NCBI GenBank assembly: GCA_030697365.1
Contig: JAUYQH010000024.1
Span: forward strand, 1 to 61,251
Direction of reading: 5' to 3'
Source of the DNA: Novosphingobium sp.
Lineage (GTDB): Bacteria > Pseudomonadota > Alphaproteobacteria > Sphingomonadales > Sphingomonadaceae
Length of the DNA stretch: 61,251 nt
Under the pieces are notes generated by a model. That model had not been told where the DNA came from. It was given only the letters and a program-made list of their open reading frames with translations, and made no database searches. Both the position numbers and the translations under genes were made by a program. Positions 18,107 through 25,717 of this stretch are shown here, piece after piece. The stretch's first letter is position 1; every line of letters starts with the position of its first letter.

Positions 18107-19033
18107 ATGGCCAAGATCATCATCACTTGCGCGGTCACCGGCGGGGCCCACACCCCGTCCATGTCCGATGCGCTGCCGGTGACCCCGCAGGAAATCGCCG
18201 AGCAGTCGATTGCCGCCGCCGAGGCCGGGGCCGCCATCCTCCACCTCCACGCCCGCGATCCGGCGACAGGTGCCCCGACCGGCGATCCTGCCATCTATGC
18301 CCAATTCCTTCAGGTTATTCGCCAGCGCACCGATGCAGTGGTCAACATCACCACCGGTGGTTCCGCGACGATGGCGGTGCAGGACCGTCTCAAGGCAGCA
18401 TTGGCGTTCAAGCCGGAAATGTGCTCGCTGAACATGGGAAGCATGAATTTCGCCTTCTTCCCGGCGGCGGCGCGGATCGAGCGATGGAAGCACGATTGGG
18501 AAAGGGATTATGTTGTCAATTCAGACGACTACATCTTCCGCAATACGTTCCGCGACATTGCCTTCATCATGGAAAGCCTCGCCGATGCGGGCACCCGGTT
18601 CGAGCATGAGTGCTATGACCTGAGCCATCTCTATAACCTGGCCCATTTCGTCGATCGCGGGTTGGTCAAGCCGCCTTTCTTCATCCAGATGATCTTCGGG
18701 ATTCTGGGCGGCGTTGGCCCCGATCTCGAAAACCTGATGTTCATGAAGTCGACGGCCGACCGGCTGTTCGGGCGGGACAGCTTCCAGTGGTCGGTCTTGG
18801 CGGCCGGCCGGCACCAGATGCCGTTCCTGACCCAGGCCGCGCTGCTCGGCGGCCATGTCCGCGTGGGCCTGGAAGACAGCTTGTTTATCGAACGCGGCGT
18901 GCTTGCGTCGTCCAATGCCCAGCAAGTCGAGAAGATCGCCCGCATCCTGCGGGAAATGGGCCATGAACCTGCCACCCCTGCCGAAGCGCGCGCGATGCTC
19001 GGCCTCAAGGGCGGCGACCGGGTGGAATTCTAG
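18107..19033 (+). CDS. BKACE (beta-keto acid cleavage enzyme)
   Basis: This complete 308-residue DUF849 protein is a TIM-barrel zinc enzyme. HLHARDPATG near residue 45 carries the two zinc His, NITTGG follows, CYDLSHLYNL holds substrate-pocket residues, and GLEDSLF near the C-terminus holds the Glu ligand. The reaction is beta-keto acid plus acetyl-CoA to acetoacetate plus acyl-CoA. With no thiolase in the operon, this is the likely chain-cleavage step. GAGAGGA precedes the ATG. It is a paralogue of the fragment at the left edge. Confidence 0.93.
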   Translation: MAKIIITCAVTGGAHTPSMSDALPVTPQEIAEQSIAAAEAGAAILHLHARDPATGAPTGDPAIYAQFLQVIRQRTDAVVNITTGGSATMAVQDRLKAALAFKPEMCSLNMGSMNFAFFPAAARIERWKHDWERDYVVNSDDYIFRNTFRDIAFIMESLADAGTRFEHECYDLSHLYNLAHFVDRGLVKPPFFIQMIFGILGGVGPDLENLMFMKSTADRLFGRDSFQWSVLAAGRHQMPFLTQAALLGGHVRVGLEDSLFIERGVLASSNAQQVEKIARILREMGHEPATPAEARAMLGLKGGDRVEF

Positions 19034-19035
19034 CA

Positions 19036-19812
19036 ATGGCACGAACTTTGATTGACCTGTCGATCTACCTCGAGAACGATGTGGTGTCGGATCCTCCGCC
19101 CTATCGGCCCAAAATCCACTATATCGACCACAAGACGTCTGTGCCCGAGCTGGTCCAGTTCTTCCCCGGGCTTCAGGCCAGCGACCTGCCCGACGGGGAG
19201 GCGTGGGCCATCGAACGGGTCGAGCTCATCACGCACAACGGTACGCACCTCGACGCACCCTACCATTTCGCCTCGACGATGAACCACGGCGAGCGTGCGA
19301 TCACAATCGACGAGGTCCCGCTCGACTGGTGCCTGCAACCGGGCGTCAAGCTCGACTTTCGGCATTTTCCCGACGGTTACGTCGTCACCGCGAGCGACGT
19401 CGAGGCCGAACTTGCCCGGATCGGCCACACGCTGGCGCCGCTCGAAATCGTCGTCATCAATACGTCGGCGGGTTTGCGCTACGGTCAGGACGACTATGTC
19501 ACTGCCGGGTGCGGCATGGGCTATGAAGCGACCATATACCTGCTCGAACGCGGCGTCCGGCTGACCGGAACCGACGGCTGGAGCTGGGACGCCCCCTTCG
19601 TCCACACGAAGGAACGTTACGAGACCACCGGCGATGCCAGCCTGATCTGGGAAGGCCACAAGGCCGGCCGCGATATCGGCTACTGCCACCTCGAAAAGTT
19701 GCACAATCTCGAAGTCCTGCCGCCAACCGGCTTCACGATTTCCTGTTTCCCCATGAAGATCCGGGCTGCCTCAGCAGGCTGGACCCGCGCCGTCGCAATC
19801 TTTGATAGCTGA
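19036..19812 (+). CDS. Cyclase-family metal hydrolase (KynB/isatin-hydrolase-like)
   Basis: This 258-residue protein carries the family motif HNGTHLDAPYHF, whose His/Asp/His ligands bind Zn or Mn, plus GTDGWSWDAPF, shared with isatin hydrolase and kynurenine formamidase relatives. These enzymes hydrolyse cyclic amides or esters. Opening the lactone made by the Baeyer-Villiger enzyme is the role I would infer. It follows BKACE by two bases and is the last recognisable enzyme of the operon. Confidence 0.85.
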   Translation: MARTLIDLSIYLENDVVSDPPPYRPKIHYIDHKTSVPELVQFFPGLQASDLPDGEAWAIERVELITHNGTHLDAPYHFASTMNHGERAITIDEVPLDWCLQPGVKLDFRHFPDGYVVTASDVEAELARIGHTLAPLEIVVINTSAGLRYGQDDYVTAGCGMGYEATIYLLERGVRLTGTDGWSWDAPFVHTKERYETTGDASLIWEGHKAGRDIGYCHLEKLHNLEVLPPTGFTISCFPMKIRAASAGWTRAVAIFDS

Positions 19813-19864
19813 GGGAAGTATGCTCCAACCATTTCCGCCTCGCCAGTCGCGATGGCTATGCAAT

Positions 19865-19879
19865 CTGACCGTCGGTCAG
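19865..19879. promoter_or_regulatory. Short palindrome before the 97-residue ORF
   Basis: CTGACC-GTC-GGTCAG is a perfect inverted repeat with six-base arms and a three-base spacer, between the hydrolase gene and the small gene at 19903. The form is operator-like. It differs from the TetR operator proposed at 6108, so it may serve another regulator. Confidence 0.35.
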
Positions 19880-19902
19880 GCTTCCGTTAGCGGAGGCGCG
19901 GG

Positions 19903-20196
19903 ATGATCGTCGATTTGACGGTTCCGGCGGACCCCCGTCTCGTCGAGGCCGACAACTTCACCGGCTTCCACGGTGTAGCTGCCCGATCCGCAACATTCGC
20001 CACTCTGGCAGGCGGCTTCACGATCGACGCAGAGCACCTCTGGGTCCCGGTTGAATGGCTTGAGGCGCTGGGCGGAGATTACGATGCCCAGTGGCGCGAC
20101 AACCTTGGTGCCATGCTGCGCTATGCCGACGGCAAGGGCTGGGTCGATCATCACCGCAAAGCAGTCCGCGCCCATGTCGAATGGTCGGATTCATAG
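19903..20196 (+). CDS. Small hypothetical protein
   Basis: This 97-residue protein contains no family I recognise. It is acidic to neutral with several Trp and His residues and no signal peptide or membrane segment. It follows the hydrolase gene after 90 bases and has GGAGGCGCGGG before its ATG, a good ribosome site, so it is probably expressed. It is the last gene before the disturbed mobile region and may be an accessory protein of the catabolic operon. Confidence 0.6.
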   Translation: MIVDLTVPADPRLVEADNFTGFHGVAARSATFATLAGGFTIDAEHLWVPVEWLEALGGDYDAQWRDNLGAMLRYADGKGWVDHHRKAVRAHVEWSDS

Positions 20197-20318
20197 TGAG
20201 ACTTGTGCGCGGGTAGTTCTGGGCGGCAGTTTTTCGCCACGTTTTGGGCAAGCTGGAGTGAGACGGGTGTGGGACCTTGTTCCGCCGGGACCTCAATGGC
20301 TCGCCCCCTTCAACCCGT

Positions 20319-20438
20319 TGGACCGAAGCCGAAGGCCAGGCCCGTTACGGCTGCGAGATCATCGCCGAGCAGGTCGACTTCCTCGCCAAGGCCAAGGAAG
20401 CGACCAAAGACGAACCGAAGAAGGGGCGCGCGAAATAG
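20319..20438 (+). pseudogene. Remnant of a single-stranded DNA-binding protein gene
   Basis: One frame reads TRWTEAEGQARYGCEIIAEQ followed by VDFLAK and a Lys-rich tail to a stop at 20436. This matches the last OB-fold strands of SSB proteins (compare RTRKWTDQSGQDRYTTEVVV of E. coli SSB). The N-terminal part cannot be followed upstream in any one frame and there is no start. It is best read as a decayed plasmid- or ICE-type ssb left by a mobile element. Confidence 0.55.
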
Positions 20439-20464
20439 CGCCGCGGCCCAATCCCGAGACGAGA

Positions 20465-20575
20465 CGTCTCGAAAGGACCTCGAAGGGCAACCTTCGGAGT
20501 TCTTTCGACGTTCGCTTTTGCACGCGAAGGCGATTGCGGAAGCGGGCTGCGAAGCCGACAAGATTGTCTGAGACG
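20465..20575 (+). ncRNA. Candidate structured RNA, multi-branched
   Basis: CGTCTC (20465-20470) can pair with GAGACG (20570-20575), enclosing several hairpins. The strongest runs 20469-20486 with 20491-20508, 18 pairs with one mismatch and a GCAA tetraloop. TTCGC/GCGAA lies at 20511-20528, GGCT-GCGA-AGCC at 20545-20556 and GACA/TGTC at 20557-20568. Two GNRA loops and nested closure are unusual by chance. No promoter or known RNA family is recognised, so this rests on pairing only; it could be a decayed mobile-element structure. Confidence 0.35.
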
Positions 20576-21098
20576 GACCAGTAAACGGGGCGCATTGTTG
20601 GGTCTCAAGTTGAGGTCGCCGACGACCATCCTTGCAGGTGCTGGCGGCCTCGGGCAGTTCAGCAGGTGCTGATGGCTACTTGTTCCCCCGGGACCCGCCA
20701 TTGCAGGGAGTTTGCCATCCTCGGCCAATGGTGCCGGTTCGCTACTCCGCAGAATCCGCCATTTTTGACCGACAGTTTTGGCGTTTTGCATGCCCAGTGG
20801 TAGCCAGCTCATGGATTTGAGCCATTCTTAGGTCCTTCACGGGCAGGCTGCCCTGGGCGTTCCCCCGGTCCTTGCTAAAAATTCCTCAGTAATTCAATGG
20901 GCCAAGACCCGCGGACGACCCTCACCGATCTGGGAACTTGACTGCACACCCTACCCGGATTTCCGGAGTGCAGGTGTTTGTAAAAAAATGATAATCTGAA
21001 ATGTCGGATCCGGGTTGCCGGCGGGTCGCAGTCTTTTGGCGGGTCGCTAGCGAAGCGTTTGCGCTTAACTATCTGATTTTGCTGGTGGCATCAGAGGA
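20576..21098. other. Non-coding, mixed-composition stretch
   Basis: There is no gene I can support here. Base composition is more uneven than in neighbouring regions and includes AT-rich runs around 20985-21000. It reads like decayed mobile DNA between the SSB remnant and the integrase module. I looked for a copy of the tRNA-Cys 3' end that would mark an attachment site and found none. Confidence 0.5.
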
Positions 21099-21140
21099 TT
21101 GACGGCGGTTCGGAACATATGTAGAACATGAACTTCCGAA
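21099..21140 (+). promoter_or_regulatory. Promoter and inverted repeat for the small mobile-element genes
   Basis: TTGACG (21099-21104), a 17-base spacer and TAGAAC (21122-21127) form a good sigma-70 promoter. TTCGGAA (21109-21115) and TTCCGAA (21134-21140) flank the -10 box as inverted arms, a likely operator. Confidence 0.5.
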
Positions 21141-21177
21141 GCGCAGAACCAGGCTCCCGACATGAAGGAGTCTGTTT

Positions 21178-21504
21178 GTGGATCATCTCGTTGCCCTCCA
21201 GTTTCGCGTGCCGCCAGCCGTCTCCGCGCAGCTGAAAGCCCACTGCGCCGCGCGCAATTTGCGGGTCGGTGAGTTCCTCCGCAGCCTCGTCATGCAAGCC
21301 TGCGACGCAGGCCTCGGCGAGAACCGGGCCGAGCGGCAACTCGCGCGCATCGAGACCGATCAGTGCTTTGCCGCGGTCGCGCTCGATGCCCTGCTCGCAG
21401 GACATCCCGATCCCGATATGCGCTCGCGCGCGCATGCTGCGTTCGTCCGCAAAACCGAGCGTCGCCGCAGCCTCGATGTCTCCGGCGAGGGGGAAGAGTT
21501 GTGA
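21178..21504 (+). CDS. Hypothetical mobile-element protein, possibly a small DNA-binding protein
   Basis: This 108-residue helical protein starts at a GTG with a strong GAAGGAG seven bases upstream. Its first 50 residues (QFRVPPAVSAQLKAHC, LRVGEFLRSLVMQAC) look like a ribbon-helix-helix or plasmid-type accessory domain, but I cannot assign a family. The GTGA overlap with the next gene shows they are translated together, next to the integrase. A role in control of excision or transfer is inferred from context. Confidence 0.65.
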   Translation: MDHLVALQFRVPPAVSAQLKAHCAARNLRVGEFLRSLVMQACDAGLGENRAERQLARIETDQCFAAVALDALLAGHPDPDMRSRAHAAFVRKTERRRSLDVSGEGEEL

Positions 21505-21770
21505 TCCGCCGGACCGGCAATGGCAGGTCCGCGTCCGCCCAGCTTGGATTGCCATTCGAGCCGGCCCCCGAGCGACCCGCAAAGCCGACGATGGAACCAA
21601 TCGCAGTCCGCATCGTCGAGGCGATCCGGCTAACCGGCATCGGACGATCCAAGCTCTATGAGCTGATCGCATCGGGCGCGATCGAGACGGTCAAGATCGG
21701 ACGATGTACGCTCATTCCCACGGGTAGCCTTTACGGGCTGATCGAGAAGGCGCGGCAGCGAAAGTCATGA
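21501..21770 (+). CDS. AlpA/excisionase-like helix-turn-helix protein
   Basis: This 89-residue protein starts at a GTG overlapping the previous stop. Residues from about 31 onward (EAIRLTGIGRSKLYELIASG, then IETVKIGRCTLIP) match the MerR-like winged-helix of AlpA/excisionase family proteins, which regulate phage-type integrases or act as directionality factors. It ends six bases inside the 3' end of the convergent integrase gene. It would be the directionality or regulatory partner of that integrase. Confidence 0.78.
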   Translation: MIRRTGNGRSASAQLGLPFEPAPERPAKPTMEPIAVRIVEAIRLTGIGRSKLYELIASGAIETVKIGRCTLIPTGSLYGLIEKARQRKS

Positions 21771-23015
21771 CCCGCTATGCCCAAACTGGGGCCGCAGAAT
21801 GGTCGCGCCATCGCGTAGCTGGTCGAGGTAGTCGGACCAGTGGTCCATCATCCGGACGCGCTCATCCCAATACTGCCCACGCGCATATGCCCGGCGGATC
21901 GAGTTGCCGTCCGCATGCGCCAGCTGACGTTCGATGGCGTCGGGGTTCCAGGTTCCCATTTCATTGAGTAGTGTCGCGGCCATCGCGCGAAAACCGTGGC
22001 CGGTCATCTGTTGCTTGGTATAGCCGAGGCGACGCAACGCAGCGTTGATCGTGTTGTCGGACATCGGACGGTCGAGCGCGCGAAGCGACGGAAACAGGAA
22101 ATTGCTGTATGTCGCGTCATGTTCGATTTCGCGGATGATCGCTATGGCTCGGCGCGAAAGTGGAACCGCATGCGGGCGACCCATCTTCATCTTGTGACCC
22201 GGAATCGTCCAGACATGCGCGTCGAGGTCGAAATCCTTCCATTCCGCCCAACGCAGCTCGCCAGGCCGGACGAAGACATGCGGAAGAAGCCGGAGTGCAA
22301 TCCGCGTCAGTACATTGCCGTCATAATCCTCGATGGCTCGCAGCAGTCCACCGGCTTCCGCGGGGTTGGTAATGGCCGCGCGGTGGGTCGTGCGCGGCGT
22401 GATCAGCGCTCCACGCAAATCGGAACAGATGTCGCGTTCCGCTCGAGCCGTTGCAATGGCGTAGCGGAAGACCTGGCTGCAGGTGCTGCGAATGCGGTTG
22501 GCCGTGTCGTAGCGTTTGGTTGATTCGATTTTCTTTAGGACGAGAAGCATCTCGTGGGCCGAGATTTCGGAGACTGGCCGCTTGCCGAGCGCCGGTAAGG
22601 TCTTTGCCAACAGCCAGCGTGCCTTTTTGAGGGTCATGGCGGCAACGCCCTCTTTCTCGATCTTATCGAGCCATTCATCGGCGATCGACTGGAATGAATT
22701 GGTCGCGCTGAGCGACTTGGCAATCCTGTCGAGCTTGGCTTGCTCAACAGGGTCGATATCGGCAGCCAGAAGTCGTCGGGCCTCCATCAGCTTTTGCCGC
22801 GCGTCTGCCAGCAGGACTTCGGGCCAACGTCCGAATGCAATGGTTTTTTGCTTGCCATCGAAACGATAGTTCATGCGCCACAAGCGGCTGCCGTTTGGCT
22901 CGACCAAGAGATAGAGGCCATCGCGGTCGGACAGTTTGAAAGGTTTGTCCTTCGGCTTGGCTCGCTTGACCGATTCGGCTGTGAGCCCGGACTTCTGCCG
23001 CGTTCGGGCTGCCAT
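21765..23015 (-). CDS. Tyrosine recombinase/integrase, P4-like
   Basis: This 416-residue integrase has the N-terminal arm-binding DUF4102 domain (LTAESVKRAKPKDKPFKLSD, DGLYLLVEPNG), a SAM-like core-binding domain, and a catalytic domain with Arg in FVRPGELRWAEW, HGFRAMA for the HxxR pair, and Tyr in YARGQY. These act on tRNA 3' ends; the tRNA-Cys gene 162 bases upstream is in the expected place. The start codon is directly behind a perfect 13-bp hairpin (23016-23053) that hides its ribosome site. Confidence 0.95.
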   Translation of the reverse strand: MAARTRQKSGLTAESVKRAKPKDKPFKLSDRDGLYLLVEPNGSRLWRMNYRFDGKQKTIAFGRWPEVLLADARQKLMEARRLLAADIDPVEQAKLDRIAKSLSATNSFQSIADEWLDKIEKEGVAAMTLKKARWLLAKTLPALGKRPVSEISAHEMLLVLKKIESTKRYDTANRIRSTCSQVFRYAIATARAERDICSDLRGALITPRTTHRAAITNPAEAGGLLRAIEDYDGNVLTRIALRLLPHVFVRPGELRWAEWKDFDLDAHVWTIPGHKMKMGRPHAVPLSRRAIAIIREIEHDATYSNFLFPSLRALDRPMSDNTINAALRRLGYTKQQMTGHGFRAMAATLLNEMGTWNPDAIERQLAHADGNSIRRAYARGQYWDERVRMMDHWSDYLDQLRDGATILRPQFGHSGS

Positions 23016-23053
23016 GATGGTATCTCCGCATGTCGGTTGTCGGAGATACCATC
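23016..23053 (-). promoter_or_regulatory. Perfect 13-bp inverted repeat over the integrase ribosome site
   Basis: GATGGTATCTCCG (23016-23028) and CGGAGATACCATC (23041-23053) are perfect arms around a 12-base loop. In the mRNA the arm next to the ATG contains GGAG, so the hairpin would sequester the ribosome site. It could equally be an operator for the AlpA-like protein. Confidence 0.6.
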
Positions 23054-23069
23054 AAATCGACCATCAAAT
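23048..23069. repeat. Tandem direct repeat ACCATCAAAT x2
   Basis: ACCATCAAAT occurs at 23048-23057 and again at 23060-23069, a period of 12 bases, directly next to the hairpin arm. Short direct repeats between an integrase gene and its tRNA site are typical of arm-type integrase or excisionase binding sites. Confidence 0.45.
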
Positions 23070-23177
23070 GGGCCGGATCAGGGTGGACGCTTCCGAACTC
23101 GGGCGGTCAATGTAGCAGAAAAATTGGCGGAAAACAGCCAATCTCCGGACGTCCGCGGACGTTGCCGGATGCGCCGC

Positions 23178-23251
23178 TGGAGGCCCGAGCCGGAATCGAA
23201 CCGGCGTGCGAGGATTTGCAGTCCTCTACGTAACCACTCCGCCATCGGGCC
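23178..23251 (-). tRNA. tRNA-Cys (GCA)
   Basis: The 74-base gene includes an encoded CCA. The acceptor stem GGCCCGA/TCGGGCC pairs fully, the anticodon loop is CTGCAAA with anticodon GCA, and the T loop TTCGATTC is standard. The 3' end faces the integrase, the usual arrangement for an integrated island that uses the tRNA end as attachment site. Confidence 0.95.
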
Positions 23252-23299
23252 TCGGTCGCGGCGAGGGGGCCGGTTAGCGGGAAAGCGCCGGACGTGCAA

Positions 23300-24589
23300 T
23301 CAGTTCACGCGCTCGAAGCGCAAGACACGCCGCACCGGGTCGGCTTCGACCAGCCTGACCCGCAATTCGTCCCCGCTGGCGACGCGGCGCGCATCGACCC
23401 GCGCGACCACCGGGCGGTCGCACAGCTGGATCCGGGCGCCGCGCTCATCCAGGTCGGTGACCACCGCGGCGAAGGTCTCACCCTCGCGACCGTGGAGCAG
23501 CGCGGTTTCGGCGAGGTCGATCACCGCGCGTTCGATCGCGCCTTCGCGGGCGTCGGCGGCGCTCATCACCTCGGGCAGGCGGAGGAATGCGGCGGCGCAG
23601 GTGGCCGGGACGGGGCGGCCGTTGGCGATTTCGAGCACCGCCTCCAGCACATAGCGATCGGCGAGGCGGCGCATCGGCGCGGTGGCGTGGGTGTAGGTCG
23701 CGCCCAGCGCGGCGTGCCAAGGGACATGGCCTGCCTCAAACGGCAGGTAGCGCGCGCCGCCGCCCGCGCGGCGCACCGCGAGCTGGAACGCCGCGCCAGC
23801 GCGGGTCGTCGGGTCGATCGTGCGTTCGACCTGGGGCAGCGTGGCATTGTCTGGCCAGGTCAGCCCGAGCGCGCGGGCGGTGTTGCGCAAGCGACGGATC
23901 GCGCGCTCGTCGGGCGGAGCCATCTCGCGGAACAGCCCGGTGCGGTGCGCGAGCATGCACTGGGCGATGGCCATGTTGGCCGCGAGTGAGAGCGCCGAAT
24001 TGGCTTTCTCCGAGGGCAGCCATGGGCGGAGGACCAGGCGGAAACTCCCGTCGGCCTGGCGCTCGACTTCCTGCTCGGGCGGATCGACCCGCGCCGCACC
24101 GCGCGCATCCTCGCCGCGCTCCATCCGCGCGGCGAAATCGGCGAGGTGCGGCAGCGCGGCGATGTCGACACTCTCGTAGGCGAGCTTGTCGCGGCTGCGG
24201 ATCACCGCGCGCGTTACCGAATCGAGCGTGGCCGTGCCATCGGGAGCGCAGCGCACGCTGGCGACGATCGCCGGGCGCGGGCCGTCGGGCAGCAGGCTCG
24301 CCGCGGCCTCGCTGAGCGCCGCGGGATAGAGCCGCGCGCGTTCGTCGGGGAGGTAGAGGGTGAGGCCGCGCTGCCACGCCTCGGCCTCCATCGCCCCGCC
24401 TTCGGGGACGAACCAGCCGATGTCGGCGAGCGCATAGTGGAGGATCAGGTCAGCGCCCGCGGGCTCGATGACGAAGGCCTGGTCGAGGTCGGTCGAGGTC
24501 GCCGGGTCGAGCGTGACGAATTCGCGCGCGGTCCAGTCGGCGTGGGAGGTGGGAGCGCGATCCTTGCTGGCTTCCGCCTCGGCGAGCAC
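23300..24589 (-). CDS. RNB-domain 3'-5' exoribonuclease (RNase II/R-like)
   Basis: This short RNB protein, 429 residues from the GTG at 24589, degrades RNA from the 3' end. The metal site reads LDPATSTDLDQAF: three of the four RNase II Asp are kept and the last is Gln, as in a subgroup of these proteins. There is no S1 domain of normal size, only a short C-terminal beta segment. Reading frame and plausible family sequence continue about 31 codons upstream to 24682 without ATG, GTG or TTG, so the true start may be a CTG overlapping the thiG stop. Confidence 0.85.
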   Translation of the reverse strand: MLAEAEASKDRAPTSHADWTAREFVTLDPATSTDLDQAFVIEPAGADLILHYALADIGWFVPEGGAMEAEAWQRGLTLYLPDERARLYPAALSEAAASLLPDGPRPAIVASVRCAPDGTATLDSVTRAVIRSRDKLAYESVDIAALPHLADFAARMERGEDARGAARVDPPEQEVERQADGSFRLVLRPWLPSEKANSALSLAANMAIAQCMLAHRTGLFREMAPPDERAIRRLRNTARALGLTWPDNATLPQVERTIDPTTRAGAAFQLAVRRAGGGARYLPFEAGHVPWHAALGATYTHATAPMRRLADRYVLEAVLEIANGRPVPATCAAAFLRLPEVMSAADAREGAIERAVIDLAETALLHGREGETFAAVVTDLDERGARIQLCDRPVVARVDARRVASGDELRVRLVEADPVRRVLRFERVN

Positions 24590-24678
24590 CTCGGGCGGGA
24601 ACCCGGCAGGGATCGCATACTGCGCGCGGATCGCGGCAAGGCCTTCGCCCAGCAGGCGGTCGCGATCGGTGAGGGTCT

Positions 24679-25686
24679 TCAGATCAACCCCGCCAGCGGG
24701 CTGCTCGGATCGGCATACTTGCGCGTGCCCATTCGCCCCGAGCGGTAGGCTTCGCGCCCGGCCTCGACCGCCAGCTTCATTGCGCGCGCCATGCGGATCG
24801 GGTCTTTGGCTTCGGCGATCGCGGTGTTCATCAGGACGCCGTCGCAGCCCAGCTCCATCGCCACCGCGGCGTCGCTGGCGGTGCCGACCCCGGCATCGAC
24901 CAGCACCGGCACGTTCGCGCCTTCCACGATGAGCCGGATCGTCACCCGGTTCTGGATGCCCAGCCCGCTGCCGATCGGCGCGCCCAGCGGCATCACCGCG
25001 ACCGCGCCCGCGCTTTCAAGCTGCTTGGCCGCGATCGGATCGTCGACGCAATAGACCATCGGCTTGAAGCCCTCGTTGGCCAGCACTTCGCAGGCCTTCA
25101 GCGTCTCGCGCATGTCGGGATAGAGCGTGCGCGCCTCGCCCAGCACCTCCAGCTTGACCAGCTCCCACCCGCCCGCCTCGCGCGCCAGGCGCAGCGTGCG
25201 AATCGCGTCTTCGGCGGTGAAGCAGCCTGCGGTGTTGGGCAGATAGGTGATCTGCTTCGGGTCGATGAAGTCGGTCAGCATCGGTGCCTTGGGGTCGCTG
25301 ACGTTGACCCGCCGCACCGCTACGGTGACGATCTCCGCGCCCGACGCGGCGACCGCGGCGGCGTTCTGGGCGAAGTCCTTGTACTTGCCGGTTCCGACGA
25401 TCAGGCGGCTGCGGAAGGTCTGCCCGGCGACGGTCCAGATATCTTCGTCGAGCGCCGCCGGGGAGTCGCCTCCGCCAACGAAGTGGACGATTTCCAGCAC
25501 ATCGCCGTCTTCCAGCAGCACCCCCGCCAGGGTCGAGCGCGGGGCAATTGCGCCATTGCGCTCGACCGCGACTTTGGTCGGTTCGAGCCCGAGTTCACGG
25601 ACGAGGTCGGCGACAGTGGCGCCCGCAGGGGAACGACGAGGTTCGCCGTTTACGGTGAGGCTCAGCGAGGAGAGGGTGGTGGTCAT
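24679..25686 (-). CDS. thiG: Fused ThiS-ThiG, thiazole synthase
   Basis: This 335-residue fusion makes the thiazole phosphate of thiamine. Residues 1 to about 72 are the sulfur carrier ThiS, ending near its Gly-Gly (HFVGGG). Residues from 82 are the ThiG TIM barrel, with the Schiff-base Lys in [16 protein letters not shown], and the phosphate loops [11 protein letters not shown] and [10 protein letters not shown]. In the fusion the ThiS GG is internal, so it cannot become a free thiocarboxylate without cleavage or a changed mechanism; this fusion is known in some proteobacteria. No TPP riboswitch is evident in the short leader. Confidence 0.93.
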   Translation of the reverse strand: MTTTLSSLSLTVNGEPRRSPAGATVADLVRELGLEPTKVAVERNGAIAPRSTLAGVLLEDGDVLEIVHFVGGGDSPAALDEDIWTVAGQTFRSRLIVGTGKYKDFAQNAAAVAASGAEIVTVAVRRVNVSDPKAPMLTDFIDPKQITYLPNTAGCFTAEDAIRTLRLAREAGGWELVKLEVLGEARTLYPDMRETLKACEVLANEGFKPMVYCVDDPIAAKQLESAGAVAVMPLGAPIGSGLGIQNRVTIRLIVEGANVPVLVDAGVGTASDAAVAMELGCDGVLMNTAIAEAKDPIRMARAMKLAVEAGREAYRSGRMGTRKYADPSSPLAGLI

Positions 25687-25717
25687 CGCCCGCTGCCTAG
25701 CCGACGCGATCCGCCCT

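Noticed and set aside
20197..21764. Left attachment site for the tRNA-Cys island
   Set aside because: I compared this region with the last part of the tRNA gene and found no direct repeat of useful length.
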